In this document: piece by piece, positions 1 through 7,740 of the stretch
How positions within the stretch are numbered: position 1 is the first letter of the stretch
Layout: each line of letters opens with the position of its first letter
Program-made: the position numbers and the translations under genes
Assembly: GCA_026708965.1 (NCBI GenBank)
Contig: JAPOTY010000027.1
Span: forward strand, 1 to 64,000
DNA from: Gammaproteobacteria bacterium
GTDB taxonomy: Bacteria; Pseudomonadota; Gammaproteobacteria; Steroidobacterales; Foliamicaceae
DNA: 64,000 bases
Direction of reading: 5' to 3'
The notes under the pieces: model-generated
Database searches by the model: none
The model's input: the letters and a program-made list of their open reading frames with translations, nothing else
Told to the model about the DNA's origin: nothing

Positions 1-98
1 TGCCCCCGCCTCGCGGGAGACGCATGAACCCATCCATGGGGCTCGGCGGCGGCTCCTGCCGCCGACGCTCCCGCGAGGCGCGGGCAAGCGCCGGGCTT
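1..98. repeat. REP-like palindromic element, copy 1 (cut by window edge)
   Basis: The first ~98 bases recur almost identically at 32319-32416, in the same orientation. The element has long GC-rich outer arms (TGCCCCCGCCTCGCGGGAG and its complement) and a small inner hairpin, TCGGCGGC/GCCGCCGA with a 7-base loop. The arms are slightly degenerate on the right here (GCGCGGGCAAG instead of GCGGGGGCAAG). No ORF fits it. It is non-coding and ends about 25 bases before the MFS gene. It resembles the dispersed intergenic palindromes common in marine Gammaproteobacteria; family membership is inferred. Confidence 0.8.
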
Positions 99-122
99 TA
101 GTATGGCGCGTGGCGCAGGGCG

Positions 123-1277
123 ATGATCAACCGCAGTTTTATCGGCGCTTTGGGCATTTACACGATTGGGGGGCTGTTCTGGGCCTTCCTGCCGTTCTTC
201 GTCGGGCTGAATATCTCATCGGGAGGATTCAGCCAAGCGCAGGCGGGGGCGCTGGGAACAGGTTATCTGGCGGGCTTCTCCGCTGCTTCGCTAACGGCCC
301 TTTGGTGGGCGCGCCGCTTCAACTGGCGCGCTCTCAGCCTGATCGCCGCAGGAGCCGTGGTTGCCGCGTTGCTCGCTTTGGCGCGCGTCGGCAACTATCC
401 CGCCAGCCTGGCGGCCGTGGTCGCGATCGGCCTGATGATGGGCGCGTTATGGACCATCGCTTATCGGATATTCAGCGCCAGCGGCAACCCGGAGCGGAGT
501 TTCGCCGTTGGCATCGTGGTGTCGTATTCGGTGCTGGCGCTGGTCAGTTACGTTGTGGGGCGATTCCTCGTGGAGCAGCACGGCCTGGCCGGGTCGAGCT
601 ATTTTCTCGGCGCTCTTATTCTGGTTCTGGCGTTATCGGCGCTGCTGCTGCCTGCGGGCGGCGCTGCCGCTGAGGAAGGCCAGGGGGAAGCCTTGGAAAG
701 ACCTTCGCTGCCGCTTGTGCTGGCCTTGCTGGGCATTCTGGGCACGGGATTCGCGTTCGCCGCGGTATGGGCGTTTGCCGAACGCATAGGCGTGGGCGCG
801 GGCTACGATGCTTCGGAAATCAGCCCCGTCATTGCTTCGAATCTGCTTGCCTCCGCGTTGGGATCGGTGGTCGCCACGCTGCTGGGCATGCGCGCCGGCC
901 GGTTGATCCCGCTGCTGGCCGGGATGCTGGCGATGCTGGTTTCGATGCTCGCTCTGATGCAGTTGGCGGATTTCCGGATCTATGCGATTGCCGTTGCGGG
1001 CCTCGGATTCGCCATAGGGTTCGTGCTGCCTTACCAGATGGGCAATATCGCCGCGCTGGACAGCAAAAGCCAGTTCGTGGTGCTGATTGCCGCCGCGCAA
1101 GGGATCGGCTCGGCGATGGGCCCGTGGCTGGGCGGCGCCGCCGCGGATGCCGGAGGCTACCGACTGCTGATCCTGGTGGCGGCGGCCGTGCTAGTGCTTA
1201 GCGCGATCATGATCCTTGCCACGCTGCGGCCGGGAGCCGGCGGCGGCGGGCCGCCCGCCGCCGAGGCAAGGGCATGA
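123..1277 (+). CDS. Major facilitator superfamily-like permease
   Basis: This 384-residue protein is almost entirely hydrophobic, with about a dozen predicted membrane segments separated by short basic loops. That length and layout are typical of a 12-TM MFS transporter in the inner membrane. A central hydrophilic stretch around residues 180-195 (EEGQGEALERPS) fits the loop between the two six-helix halves. The ATG follows GCAGGGCG. The stop overlaps the next gene's start by 4 bases (ATGA), so it is probably co-translated with the SIS-domain gene and may import the substrate used by the downstream enzymes. The substrate cannot be told from sequence. Confidence 0.75.
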   Translation: MINRSFIGALGIYTIGGLFWAFLPFFVGLNISSGGFSQAQAGALGTGYLAGFSAASLTALWWARRFNWRALSLIAAGAVVAALLALARVGNYPASLAAVVAIGLMMGALWTIAYRIFSASGNPERSFAVGIVVSYSVLALVSYVVGRFLVEQHGLAGSSYFLGALILVLALSALLLPAGGAAAEEGQGEALERPSLPLVLALLGILGTGFAFAAVWAFAERIGVGAGYDASEISPVIASNLLASALGSVVATLLGMRAGRLIPLLAGMLAMLVSMLALMQLADFRIYAIAVAGLGFAIGFVLPYQMGNIAALDSKSQFVVLIAAAQGIGSAMGPWLGGAAADAGGYRLLILVAAAVLVLSAIMILATLRPGAGGGGPPAAEARA

Positions 1278-2038
1278 GCATCGTTCAGCAATACCGCCGG
1301 CTGCTTGACGAGAAGCTCGCGCTGGTGTTCGACAATCAGGAGGCTCAAATCGGGAGCGCGGCGGAAGTCTGCGCCGACAGCATCGGGAAGGGCAAACTGG
1401 TTTTTACTTTCGGCACCGGCCACGGTTCGTTCGCGGCGCTGGAGATGTTTCCGCGCACCGGCACTGTGGTGGGTTTCCGGCCGATCGTGGAGAGCACCAT
1501 GATCTCCTTTCACCGGGTGCTCGGCGACATGGGCGCCCGGCAGTACCGGTTCATCCACGCGCAAGAGGGCTACGGCAAGGCTATCCTGTCCTCGCACCAG
1601 ACCGATCCGGATGATTCGATGCTGATTTTTTCGCATTCAGGCATCAACGCCGTGACCATGGATATTGCGCTGGGAGCGAAGGAAATAGGGATGACCGTGA
1701 TCGGCGTCACCAGCATTCCGCATTCGTCGCAGGTGCCGTCCCGGCACTCGTCCGGCAAGCGTTTGTTCGAGGTGGCCGATATCGCCATTGATACCGGCGC
1801 GCCGCTGGGCGACGCCGGCATTGCGGTTGACGGGCTGGAAGACAGCGTGGGTGCCACTTCCACCAGCGTGGCGATTGCCGTGGGGCAGGCCATCAATGCC
1901 GCCACTGCGGAGAAGCTGGCGGCGCGGGGATACGAGCCCATGGTGATGGTCAGTCCCAACACCACCGACAAGGTCCGGGCCAACCGCCAGAACGATCTCA
2001 ACTACGCCGAGTTGTGGCGGCGCCTGTCCAGCCGGTAA
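1274..2038 (+). CDS. SIS-domain (sugar isomerase-type) protein
   Basis: 254 residues, matching the single-SIS-domain 'sugar isomerase domain-containing' family (UPF0309-like). Visible features are an N-terminal helix with KLALVFDNQEAQI, a phosphosugar-binding loop region FTFGTGHGS (about residues 45-53), the second SIS strand-loop LIFSHSGINAVT, and VIGVTSIPHSS. SIS proteins bind phosphorylated sugars and act as isomerases, deaminases or sensors. The ATG lies inside the MFS stop (ATGA overlap). Context suggests processing of an imported sugar or amino-sugar derivative. The exact reaction is unknown. Confidence 0.75.
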   Translation: MSIVQQYRRLLDEKLALVFDNQEAQIGSAAEVCADSIGKGKLVFTFGTGHGSFAALEMFPRTGTVVGFRPIVESTMISFHRVLGDMGARQYRFIHAQEGYGKAILSSHQTDPDDSMLIFSHSGINAVTMDIALGAKEIGMTVIGVTSIPHSSQVPSRHSSGKRLFEVADIAIDTGAPLGDAGIAVDGLEDSVGATSTSVAIAVGQAINAATAEKLAARGYEPMVMVSPNTTDKVRANRQNDLNYAELWRRLSSR

Positions 2039-2049
2039 TCTTCGCTCCC

Positions 2050-3519
2050 ATGCTTGAGTGCGCGCTTTTTTACGGCGGTGCTTCCCGCGCCCCGGCATCG
2101 GATGAATGGAGCGATGTGAGGAACCCGGCCGACGGGAGCCTGGTCGGGCGCTGCGCGCTGGCAAGCGCCAAGGACGTTGACCGAGCCGTCGGGCATGCGC
2201 TGAAGGCACGGCTTGGCTGGTCGCAAACCTGCCCCGATGAGCGCGCTGCCATCCTGCGCCGGGCGGCGGACCTTGTCGATGCGCGGTTGGAAGAAATCGC
2301 CGTCTTGCTGACTAGGGAGCAGGGCAAGCCGCTCTGCGACAGCCGAAAGGAGATCCGCTTCGGAACCCGGGTGATTCGCTACTACGCGGAGGAGGGCCGT
2401 CGGCGGTTCGGCACGCTTCGACCGTCCTCGCTGCCGAACGTCAAGAACGTGGTGGCGTATTTCCCGGCGGGCGTGGCGGGGGCTATCGTGCCTTGGAACT
2501 ACCCCGTGGACCTGTATTGCTGGAAGGTCGCTCCGGCCTTGGCCGCCGGATGCCCCGTTGTGGTCAAGCCTCCGCCCGAGACGCCGTTCGCGATCCAGGC
2601 GGTGCTGGAATGCTTTTGCGAGGTCGGCGTGCCGTCCGGCGTGTTGGCCAACGTTCCGGGAACCGGGCCCGAAGCGGGCGCCGCCTTGGCCAGCCATCCC
2701 GATATTGCCTGCATTTCCGCCACCGCTTCGGTCGCGGCCGGCCAGGACATCATGCGCAATGCCGCCGGCAATCTGAAGCGCCTGTCGCTGGAACTGGGCG
2801 GCCACGCGCCGTTTATCGTTCTGCCGGACGCCGATATCGAATCGGCGGCCAAAGCCGCCATGCGCCGCTCCTTCTCCAATATGGGGCAGATCTGCATCAC
2901 CGTCAACCGCATCCTCACTCATCCCGAGGCGCATGCGCCGTTCGTGGATGCGCTGGTGGAGGAAACGCGGGCCATCGAATTGGCGCCTGGCCTCGATCCG
3001 GGCGCGCTCTACGGCCCGGTCACCACATCCGCCGTTATCGAGCGTTCGCAGCGGCATATTGACGACGCAGTGGGCAAGGGCGCCAAGGTCATCGCAGGCG
3101 GCGGCCCCGATACTTCCGGCAGGTTGGGGCAGGGATTATTCTTCCAGCCGACACTGCTTGACAATGCCCCGCTGGACAGCCTGCCGATGACCGAGGAAAC
3201 CTACGGTCCGGTGGCCGCGATCAGGCAGTGCGGCTCGGTCGATGAGCTGTTGGCGGTATCGAACAGCCTGCGGTTCGGCCTCGCTGCTTATGTGTACTCC
3301 GGAAACTTGGAGCGGGCCTGGGCGCTGGCCGACCGCCTGGAGTTCGGCGCGGTGGGCATCAACGTGTCCGATACATCGGAACTTCAGGCCCCCTTCGGCG
3401 GCTGGAAGCTCAGCGGTTTCGGCCGCGAGCTGGGGCCTGAGGGCCTTGATGTCTTTCTTCAACCGAAACATATCAAGATGCGGGTGAACCCGCTGCCCGC
3501 CGGAGCGCCCGGAGGCTGA
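2050..3519 (+). CDS. NAD(P)-dependent aldehyde dehydrogenase family protein
   Basis: Class I/II aldehyde dehydrogenase fold, about 489 residues from ATG 2050. The open frame extends back to GTG 2014, inside the SIS gene, but the ATG just after that stop is the simpler start. Family hallmarks are PWNYPVD, VVKPPPETP, the catalytic general-base region ELGGHAP and the nucleophile region NMGQICITVNR (Cys). The usual FTGS motif of the cofactor loop reads ISATASV, a divergence. The enzyme should oxidise a small aldehyde to its acid in the cytosol, in line with the upstream permease and SIS protein. Succinate-semialdehyde or betaine-aldehyde type is possible; the substrate is not determinable. Confidence 0.85.
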   Translation: MLECALFYGGASRAPASDEWSDVRNPADGSLVGRCALASAKDVDRAVGHALKARLGWSQTCPDERAAILRRAADLVDARLEEIAVLLTREQGKPLCDSRKEIRFGTRVIRYYAEEGRRRFGTLRPSSLPNVKNVVAYFPAGVAGAIVPWNYPVDLYCWKVAPALAAGCPVVVKPPPETPFAIQAVLECFCEVGVPSGVLANVPGTGPEAGAALASHPDIACISATASVAAGQDIMRNAAGNLKRLSLELGGHAPFIVLPDADIESAAKAAMRRSFSNMGQICITVNRILTHPEAHAPFVDALVEETRAIELAPGLDPGALYGPVTTSAVIERSQRHIDDAVGKGAKVIAGGGPDTSGRLGQGLFFQPTLLDNAPLDSLPMTEETYGPVAAIRQCGSVDELLAVSNSLRFGLAAYVYSGNLERAWALADRLEFGAVGINVSDTSELQAPFGGWKLSGFGRELGPEGLDVFLQPKHIKMRVNPLPAGAPGG

Positions 3520-3521
3520 AT

Positions 3522-4469
3522 ATGGGCATAGCCCCGGAACTGCTGCCTTTTCTCGATCAATTTCCGGCGCTGGAGCTGACCCGGGAGAGCCTTGCGCGGA
3601 CCCGCGCTGAGTTGAACAAGCTATCGAAGCAGGCGGCGGATGAGCTTGAGGGATTCGATCATATCGATGTGTCCGACGAGTTCATCGACCGGCCGCGCGG
3701 CGGCGGGAAATTGCGCCTGAGGCTGCACGCGCGCTCGAAGGATTCGGGAAAGCGCCCCGGCCTGTTATGGATCCATGGCGGCGGCTATATCCTGGGTTCG
3801 CCGGAAATGGACGAGCCGCAACTCTGCCGCATGGCTGACGAGCTTGGCTGCCTGGTTGTTGCGGCGGACTATCGATTGGCCCCCGAGCATCCTTGGCCGG
3901 CGGCCCTCGACGATTGCGATGCGGCCTTGGGCTGGATGATCGGGAATTCGGGCGCGCTTCGCATCGACACAGGATCGCTGGCGCTCGCAGGCGCCAGCGC
4001 CGGCGGCGGACTGGCAGCAGCGCTGGCTTTGCGCGCTCGCGACCAGCGCCCGGGCGCCATCCGCTATCAGTGCCTGATCTACCCGATGCTCGATCACCGC
4101 AATGTGACGCCTGCTGCCAGCCAAGCGAAGGAGTATTTCCTGTGGGATCACAAGAAAAACCGCTTTGCCTGGGATTGCTACCTTGGGCCGAACGATCCGT
4201 CTGGTGATATGTCGCCGTTCGCATCTCCGGCGAGGGCCGACCAACTAGAGGGGCTTCCGCCCGCTTATCTGTGTATCGGCGAAGAGGACCTGTTCTACCA
4301 GGAATCGCTGGAATACGCGCGCCGCCTGCGCGACAGCGGGGTGGCGGTGGAGCTGGAAATCGTCCCGGGCGCGCCGCACGCCTTCGACAAATTGCCCGCC
4401 CCCATGTCCGAGCGTTCGCTCAAGCGCCGGTTCGCCGCGCTGGCCCAACACTTCGCCCAGCGCGCCTGA
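3522..4469 (+). CDS. Alpha/beta hydrolase of the hormone-sensitive-lipase type
   Basis: 315 residues with the HSL-family oxyanion motif HGGGYILGSP (about residue 86) and the nucleophile elbow GASAGGGLA (Ser). The expected acid and base lie in GEEDLFYQE and PGAPHAF. It begins three bases after the aldehyde dehydrogenase stop with a clear GGAGG six bases upstream of the ATG, so it belongs to the same operon. HSL-type enzymes cleave short-chain esters or lactones in the cytosol. Here it may release the alcohol or aldehyde precursor for its neighbour; that link is inference. Confidence 0.85.
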   Translation: MGIAPELLPFLDQFPALELTRESLARTRAELNKLSKQAADELEGFDHIDVSDEFIDRPRGGGKLRLRLHARSKDSGKRPGLLWIHGGGYILGSPEMDEPQLCRMADELGCLVVAADYRLAPEHPWPAALDDCDAALGWMIGNSGALRIDTGSLALAGASAGGGLAAALALRARDQRPGAIRYQCLIYPMLDHRNVTPAASQAKEYFLWDHKKNRFAWDCYLGPNDPSGDMSPFASPARADQLEGLPPAYLCIGEEDLFYQESLEYARRLRDSGVAVELEIVPGAPHAFDKLPAPMSERSLKRRFAALAQHFAQRA

Positions 4470-4570
4470 CCGGCAATATCGGGCAAGCGGCAAGACGAAT
4501 GGCTGCGCCTAAGAGGCCACGGGGGTTGCGGTAGGTACAATGCTGAATTGCCGAAGTAATACCAGCAGCG

Positions 4571-5290
4571 ATGAAGCCCGTCCTTGTCATCCGCAACGTC
4601 AGCTATGAAACAGAGGGGCTGCTTGAGCCGCTGCTTCGCGAGCAGGGCTTGGATCTCGATATCGTCGATTTCCAGCGGGAGCCCTTGGCGCAGCCTGCGC
4701 TCGACGGCTACGCGGGTCTGGTGGTGATGGGCGGCCCCATGGGCGCTAACGATACGGAGCGTTTTCCGCATCTTCAGGCAGTGGAGCGGCTTTGCGCCGA
4801 GGCGATGGAGCGGGCCGTTCCGCTGGCGGGCGTTTGTCTCGGCGCCCAGATCATGGCCAAGACGCTCGGCAGCGAGGTGCGGGCCAATCCGGTGCGCGAA
4901 GTGGGCTGGTACGATTTGGCGGCCGCCGAAGCCGCTGGCCGCGACCCGCTGTTTTCCGGGCTGGCCGCGCAGGAGGTGGTGCTGCAGTGGCATGGCGATA
5001 CTTTCGATCTGCCCGAGGGCGCAGTGCTGCTGGCGTCTTCGCCTGATTGCCCCAACCAAGCATTCCGCTACGGAGAGAACGCGTACGCCATCCAGTTCCA
5101 TCTGGAGATCCTTCGGCCGATGATCGAGGAATGGGTGCGGAGGGATGCCGCGCGGGGCTGGCTGGGCAGGGAAGGCCGCATCAGCGCGGAGCGGATTCTG
5201 GCCGATACCCGCATCCACATGGCCCGCTCGATGGAATTGGGTCGGCAGGTGTATTCCCGCTTCGCCCGGCTTATCGCCGCCGCTGGTTGA
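4571..5290 (+). CDS. Class I glutamine amidotransferase-like protein
   Basis: 239 residues with the triad of class I glutamine amidotransferases: nucleophile elbow GVCLGAQIMAK (Cys about residue 87), FHLE motif QFHLEI (His about 176), and downstream acid. The N-terminal VVMGGPMGAND is the usual oxyanion region. Stand-alone proteins of this sort (GMP synthase-like GATase domain) hydrolyse glutamine or gamma-glutamyl compounds, as in PuuD-like or YfeJ-like members. It is separated by 100 bases from the hydrolase, and a TACAAT hexamer at 4536-4541 may be its own -10 element. The acceptor substrate is unknown. Confidence 0.8.
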   Translation: MKPVLVIRNVSYETEGLLEPLLREQGLDLDIVDFQREPLAQPALDGYAGLVVMGGPMGANDTERFPHLQAVERLCAEAMERAVPLAGVCLGAQIMAKTLGSEVRANPVREVGWYDLAAAEAAGRDPLFSGLAAQEVVLQWHGDTFDLPEGAVLLASSPDCPNQAFRYGENAYAIQFHLEILRPMIEEWVRRDAARGWLGREGRISAERILADTRIHMARSMELGRQVYSRFARLIAAAG

Positions 5291-5347
5291 TTCGCCGGCC
5301 GCTGCGCCGCCAGCGATGGATAGGAAGCCAGCGCCTTGCCCGTCTTG

Positions 5348-6166
5348 TTAACGCAATATGCGGGTTAGCGAGAATGAAACGGGCAGCGCTACCTGGAACT
5401 CATCTTGCTGCATGGATGCAGGGAAGGGCGGCAAGGGCTGCGCCCGCTCCAGCATGCGCAATGCGGCCGCGTCCAGCGCGTCCCATCCGGAACTTCGGCT
5501 GATCCTGAAATCGGCTAGCGAGCCATCGCGCCGGATCGCCAGCAAGAGCGTAACGGTTCCCTCCTGCCTAGCGCGGCGGGCAGCCATGGGGTAGTGCTTG
5601 TGGCGGTTCAGCCGGGCGGCCAGTTGCGCCGCGTAGGAGGCGCTGCGCCCTGCCGTTCCGCCGCCGCTGCCGGAGTCCCCGGTTCCTGACGACCGGCGCC
5701 TTTGCGTGACGGCTGAATCGCCCGCCGCGTTTCCTTCCGACGGCGGATTGCCCGCAGTCGCCGATCCCGGCTTGTTTCGCCTCAGCGCGGCCGCCAGCGC
5801 GCTTGTTTTGGCGGACACCGCCACTTCAGCGAGTTGTTGCGCGGGTTCCGGCGCGAAAGCGGTTGGCTGCGGCTCCGGTTGCGCTTGCGGCAGTTGCGGC
5901 TGCGGAAGGTCTGGCGGCTGCGGTTCCGGCGGCTTTGGCTGCGCTATGGGCCCGGCCATCTGCTGATGGATTTCGCCCGCGTCGGAATCGACTATCGCCT
6001 CGCCCATGCTGCCAAGCAAGCCAAGGCCGATTTCGATCCCCCCTTGGCCCTCTCCCGCCGCGCCGTCGCCGCCCATTCCCGCGTATCCCAGAAACAGCAG
6101 GCTGTGGACAGCGAGCGCCGCCGCAATGGCCACAGCCCATTGCGCCGCCTTGCTTTTGGGGAGCAT
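5348..6166 (-). CDS. tonB: TonB-like energy transducer
   Basis: 272 residues with an N-terminal inner-membrane anchor (AVAIAAALAVHSLLFLGYAG), a long Pro/Gln-rich periplasmic spacer (repeated PQ and PE pairs, about residues 70-110) and a C-terminal TonB domain. That domain has the family's YAAQLAARLNRHKHYPMAARR motif region, GTVTLLLAIRRDGSL and SSGWDALDAAALRM. It transmits proton-motive energy from ExbB/ExbD to outer-membrane receptors. It lies five bases downstream of the second exbD and closes the receptor operon, so it is probably dedicated to that receptor, though it could serve others. Confidence 0.9.
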   Translation of the reverse strand: MLPKSKAAQWAVAIAAALAVHSLLFLGYAGMGGDGAAGEGQGGIEIGLGLLGSMGEAIVDSDAGEIHQQMAGPIAQPKPPEPQPPDLPQPQLPQAQPEPQPTAFAPEPAQQLAEVAVSAKTSALAAALRRNKPGSATAGNPPSEGNAAGDSAVTQRRRSSGTGDSGSGGGTAGRSASYAAQLAARLNRHKHYPMAARRARQEGTVTLLLAIRRDGSLADFRISRSSGWDALDAAALRMLERAQPLPPFPASMQQDEFQVALPVSFSLTRILR

Positions 6167-6171
6167 CGGCC

Positions 6172-6600
6172 CTATGCGTTGGGCGGGCCGATCGTCGCCT
6201 TGGTGGCCAGCGAAACCCGCAACAGGCCGCCGGCGCGCAGGCGGGCGAGCACTTGGCGCAGGTCGGCGGCGGGCAGCGAGCCGTCCGCTTTCACCAGCAC
6301 GCGGACGCTTTGCGGATCGGCGGCCTGCTCAAGAAGCCGGCGGATTTGTCCCGCAAGCTGGCCGACCTTGAGGGGGCGATTATTCAGGTGCAGCGATTGG
6401 TTGGCGGTGACCAGCAAGATCGCTGAATATTCGCCTTGGACCTCGCGGCTCAGCGAATGCGGGGGCTCCACCCTGACCGCGTCCGGGCTCTCGATCCGCC
6501 CTAGGATCATGAAGAACGCCAGCAGCAGGAACACCACGTTGATGAGCGGGATCATGCTGTTCTCCTGGTCTTGGGGGCGGCGCGGGCGGTGGAAATTCAC
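6172..6600 (-). CDS. exbD: ExbD/TolR-type proton channel subunit (second copy)
   Basis: 142 residues: short cytoplasmic N-terminus, one transmembrane helix beginning MIPLINVVFLLLAFFMI, then a periplasmic domain. Residue 20 or so of the helix carries Asn (LINVV) where canonical ExbD/TolR have the proton-carrying Asp. The neighbouring ExbD keeps the Asp (LIDVV). A heteromeric ExbD pair, one competent and one Asn-substituted, is therefore suggested by sequence. Its ATG overlaps the stop of the first exbD (ATGA), indicating coupled translation and assembly in one complex. Confidence 0.88.
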   Translation of the reverse strand: MNFHRPRRPQDQENSMIPLINVVFLLLAFFMILGRIESPDAVRVEPPHSLSREVQGEYSAILLVTANQSLHLNNRPLKVGQLAGQIRRLLEQAADPQSVRVLVKADGSLPAADLRQVLARLRAGGLLRVSLATKATIGPPNA

Positions 6601-6995
6601 GGCGTCTCCTCCATCAGCGAAAAGCTTTCCGCGCCGGCCAGGGCCAGACGGTCCAGAAGCGTGACAAGCGCTTGGGTGCTCACGCCGGGCGCCGTGTCGA
6701 TGGCATAGTGGGCTTGCGGATTTTGCGCCACCAGGCGGCGCATGGCTTCCAGGTCCGACGAGAGGTGGCTCGCCCCCTCTAATGAAAAAGAGCCGTCTTC
6801 GGATTCCAAGCGGATGATGCTGATTTGCGGATCCGCCGTCCCGGGTTCCGGCGCGGGGAAATCGACCGGCAGTTCGCGCGCCTGGATTAGGCTGGTGGAC
6901 AGCATGAAGAAAAGAAGAAGGATGAAGACGACATCGATCAGCGGCACCATGCTTATGGCCCGCCTGCGCCGTCCGGCCAGTCGATCAAGCCGCAT
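6597..6995 (-). CDS. exbD: ExbD/TolR-type proton channel subunit (first copy)
   Basis: About 132 residues from the ATG at 6995, which lies just inside the exbB stop. The longer ORF start at 7076 would overlap exbB by 90 bases and is less likely. The N-terminus is basic (RLDRLAGRRRRA), and the helix starts MVPLIDVVFILLLFFML with the conserved Asp needed for proton conduction. The periplasmic part has the usual ExbD beta-alpha pattern. It forms the channel with ExbB and the second ExbD to energise the TonB encoded two genes downstream. Confidence 0.88.
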   Translation of the reverse strand: MRLDRLAGRRRRAISMVPLIDVVFILLLFFMLSTSLIQARELPVDFPAPEPGTADPQISIIRLESEDGSFSLEGASHLSSDLEAMRRLVAQNPQAHYAIDTAPGVSTQALVTLLDRLALAGAESFSLMEETP

Positions 6996-7674
6996 GGGTT
7001 TCCGCTGCGGAGGAATCCGCGCTGTCCGGGGGCCGACGGTTTTCGTAGAGCGTGAATACCTGGGTGACGGCATCATTGATCTGTTCCGCCACCCGCTGCG
7101 TTTTGCGGTCCATCCAGTTATAGGCCGCCATCACCGGAATGGCGATGGCAAGCCCCATCGCGGTGGTTAGCAGGGCCTGCCATATCCCTCCGGAGAGCGT
7201 TGCGGGATCGACTTGGCTGCCGGCCGCTTCCATGGCCCGGAAGGCTGCGATCATGCCTAGGACGGTTCCCAGCAATCCCAGCAGGGGAGTGAGCGTGCCG
7301 ATCACTTCCAGCGTTGGCAACTGGGCGCGCAGGCGGCTCAGCTTGGCCGCCGCGACACGCTCGATTTCCTCGCGAAGCGTTGCCGGGGCCATTGCTCCAT
7401 GGGCCAGTTGGCGCATGGCCAATACTAGGATTTCCGAGGTGAAGCGTTCGGCCTTGAGCATGCGCCATGCCTGGTCGTGCTGTCCCTGCCGCCAAGCTGA
7501 TAGCGCGCCGGGCAGCTCTTCATTGCGCTCCGGCCGCAACCGCAAAAACTGCCATGCTTTGAGCAGCACCACGCTCAGCGCGCCCACGGATATCGCAAGC
7601 AGCAGCCAGACCACCGGGCCGCCCGCTTCAAGGAGGGCGGCGGCGCGGGCAAGAGCGCCGTCAGCGCCGTTCAT
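6985..7674 (-). CDS. exbB: ExbB/TolQ/MotA-family proton channel
   Basis: 229 residues with three membrane helices: VVWLLLAISVGALSVVLLKAW near the N-terminus, and two near residues 130-200 carrying the family signature LGLLGTVLGMIAAFRAME and the GIWQALLTTAMGLAIAIPVMAAYN helix. This matches ExbB, which surrounds ExbD to form the proton channel in the inner membrane. It sits 66 bases after the receptor gene and overlaps exbD. The order receptor-exbB-exbD-exbD-tonB makes a complete dedicated Ton system. Confidence 0.9.
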   Translation of the reverse strand: MNGADGALARAAALLEAGGPVVWLLLAISVGALSVVLLKAWQFLRLRPERNEELPGALSAWRQGQHDQAWRMLKAERFTSEILVLAMRQLAHGAMAPATLREEIERVAAAKLSRLRAQLPTLEVIGTLTPLLGLLGTVLGMIAAFRAMEAAGSQVDPATLSGGIWQALLTTAMGLAIAIPVMAAYNWMDRKTQRVAEQINDAVTQVFTLYENRRPPDSADSSAAETHAA

Positions 7675-7740
7675 ATTGCGAGCACGCGCAGGCGGGAAAA
7701 ATCCTGCGTGGCCTCCACGCTCCTCGGCGCAATAGGCGGG

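Noticed and set aside
2002-3057. 351-residue antisense ORF under the aldehyde dehydrogenase
   Set aside because: It runs opposite a complete dehydrogenase gene, has Arg/Gly/Asp-rich composition typical of shadow frames in GC-rich DNA, and has no family motif.
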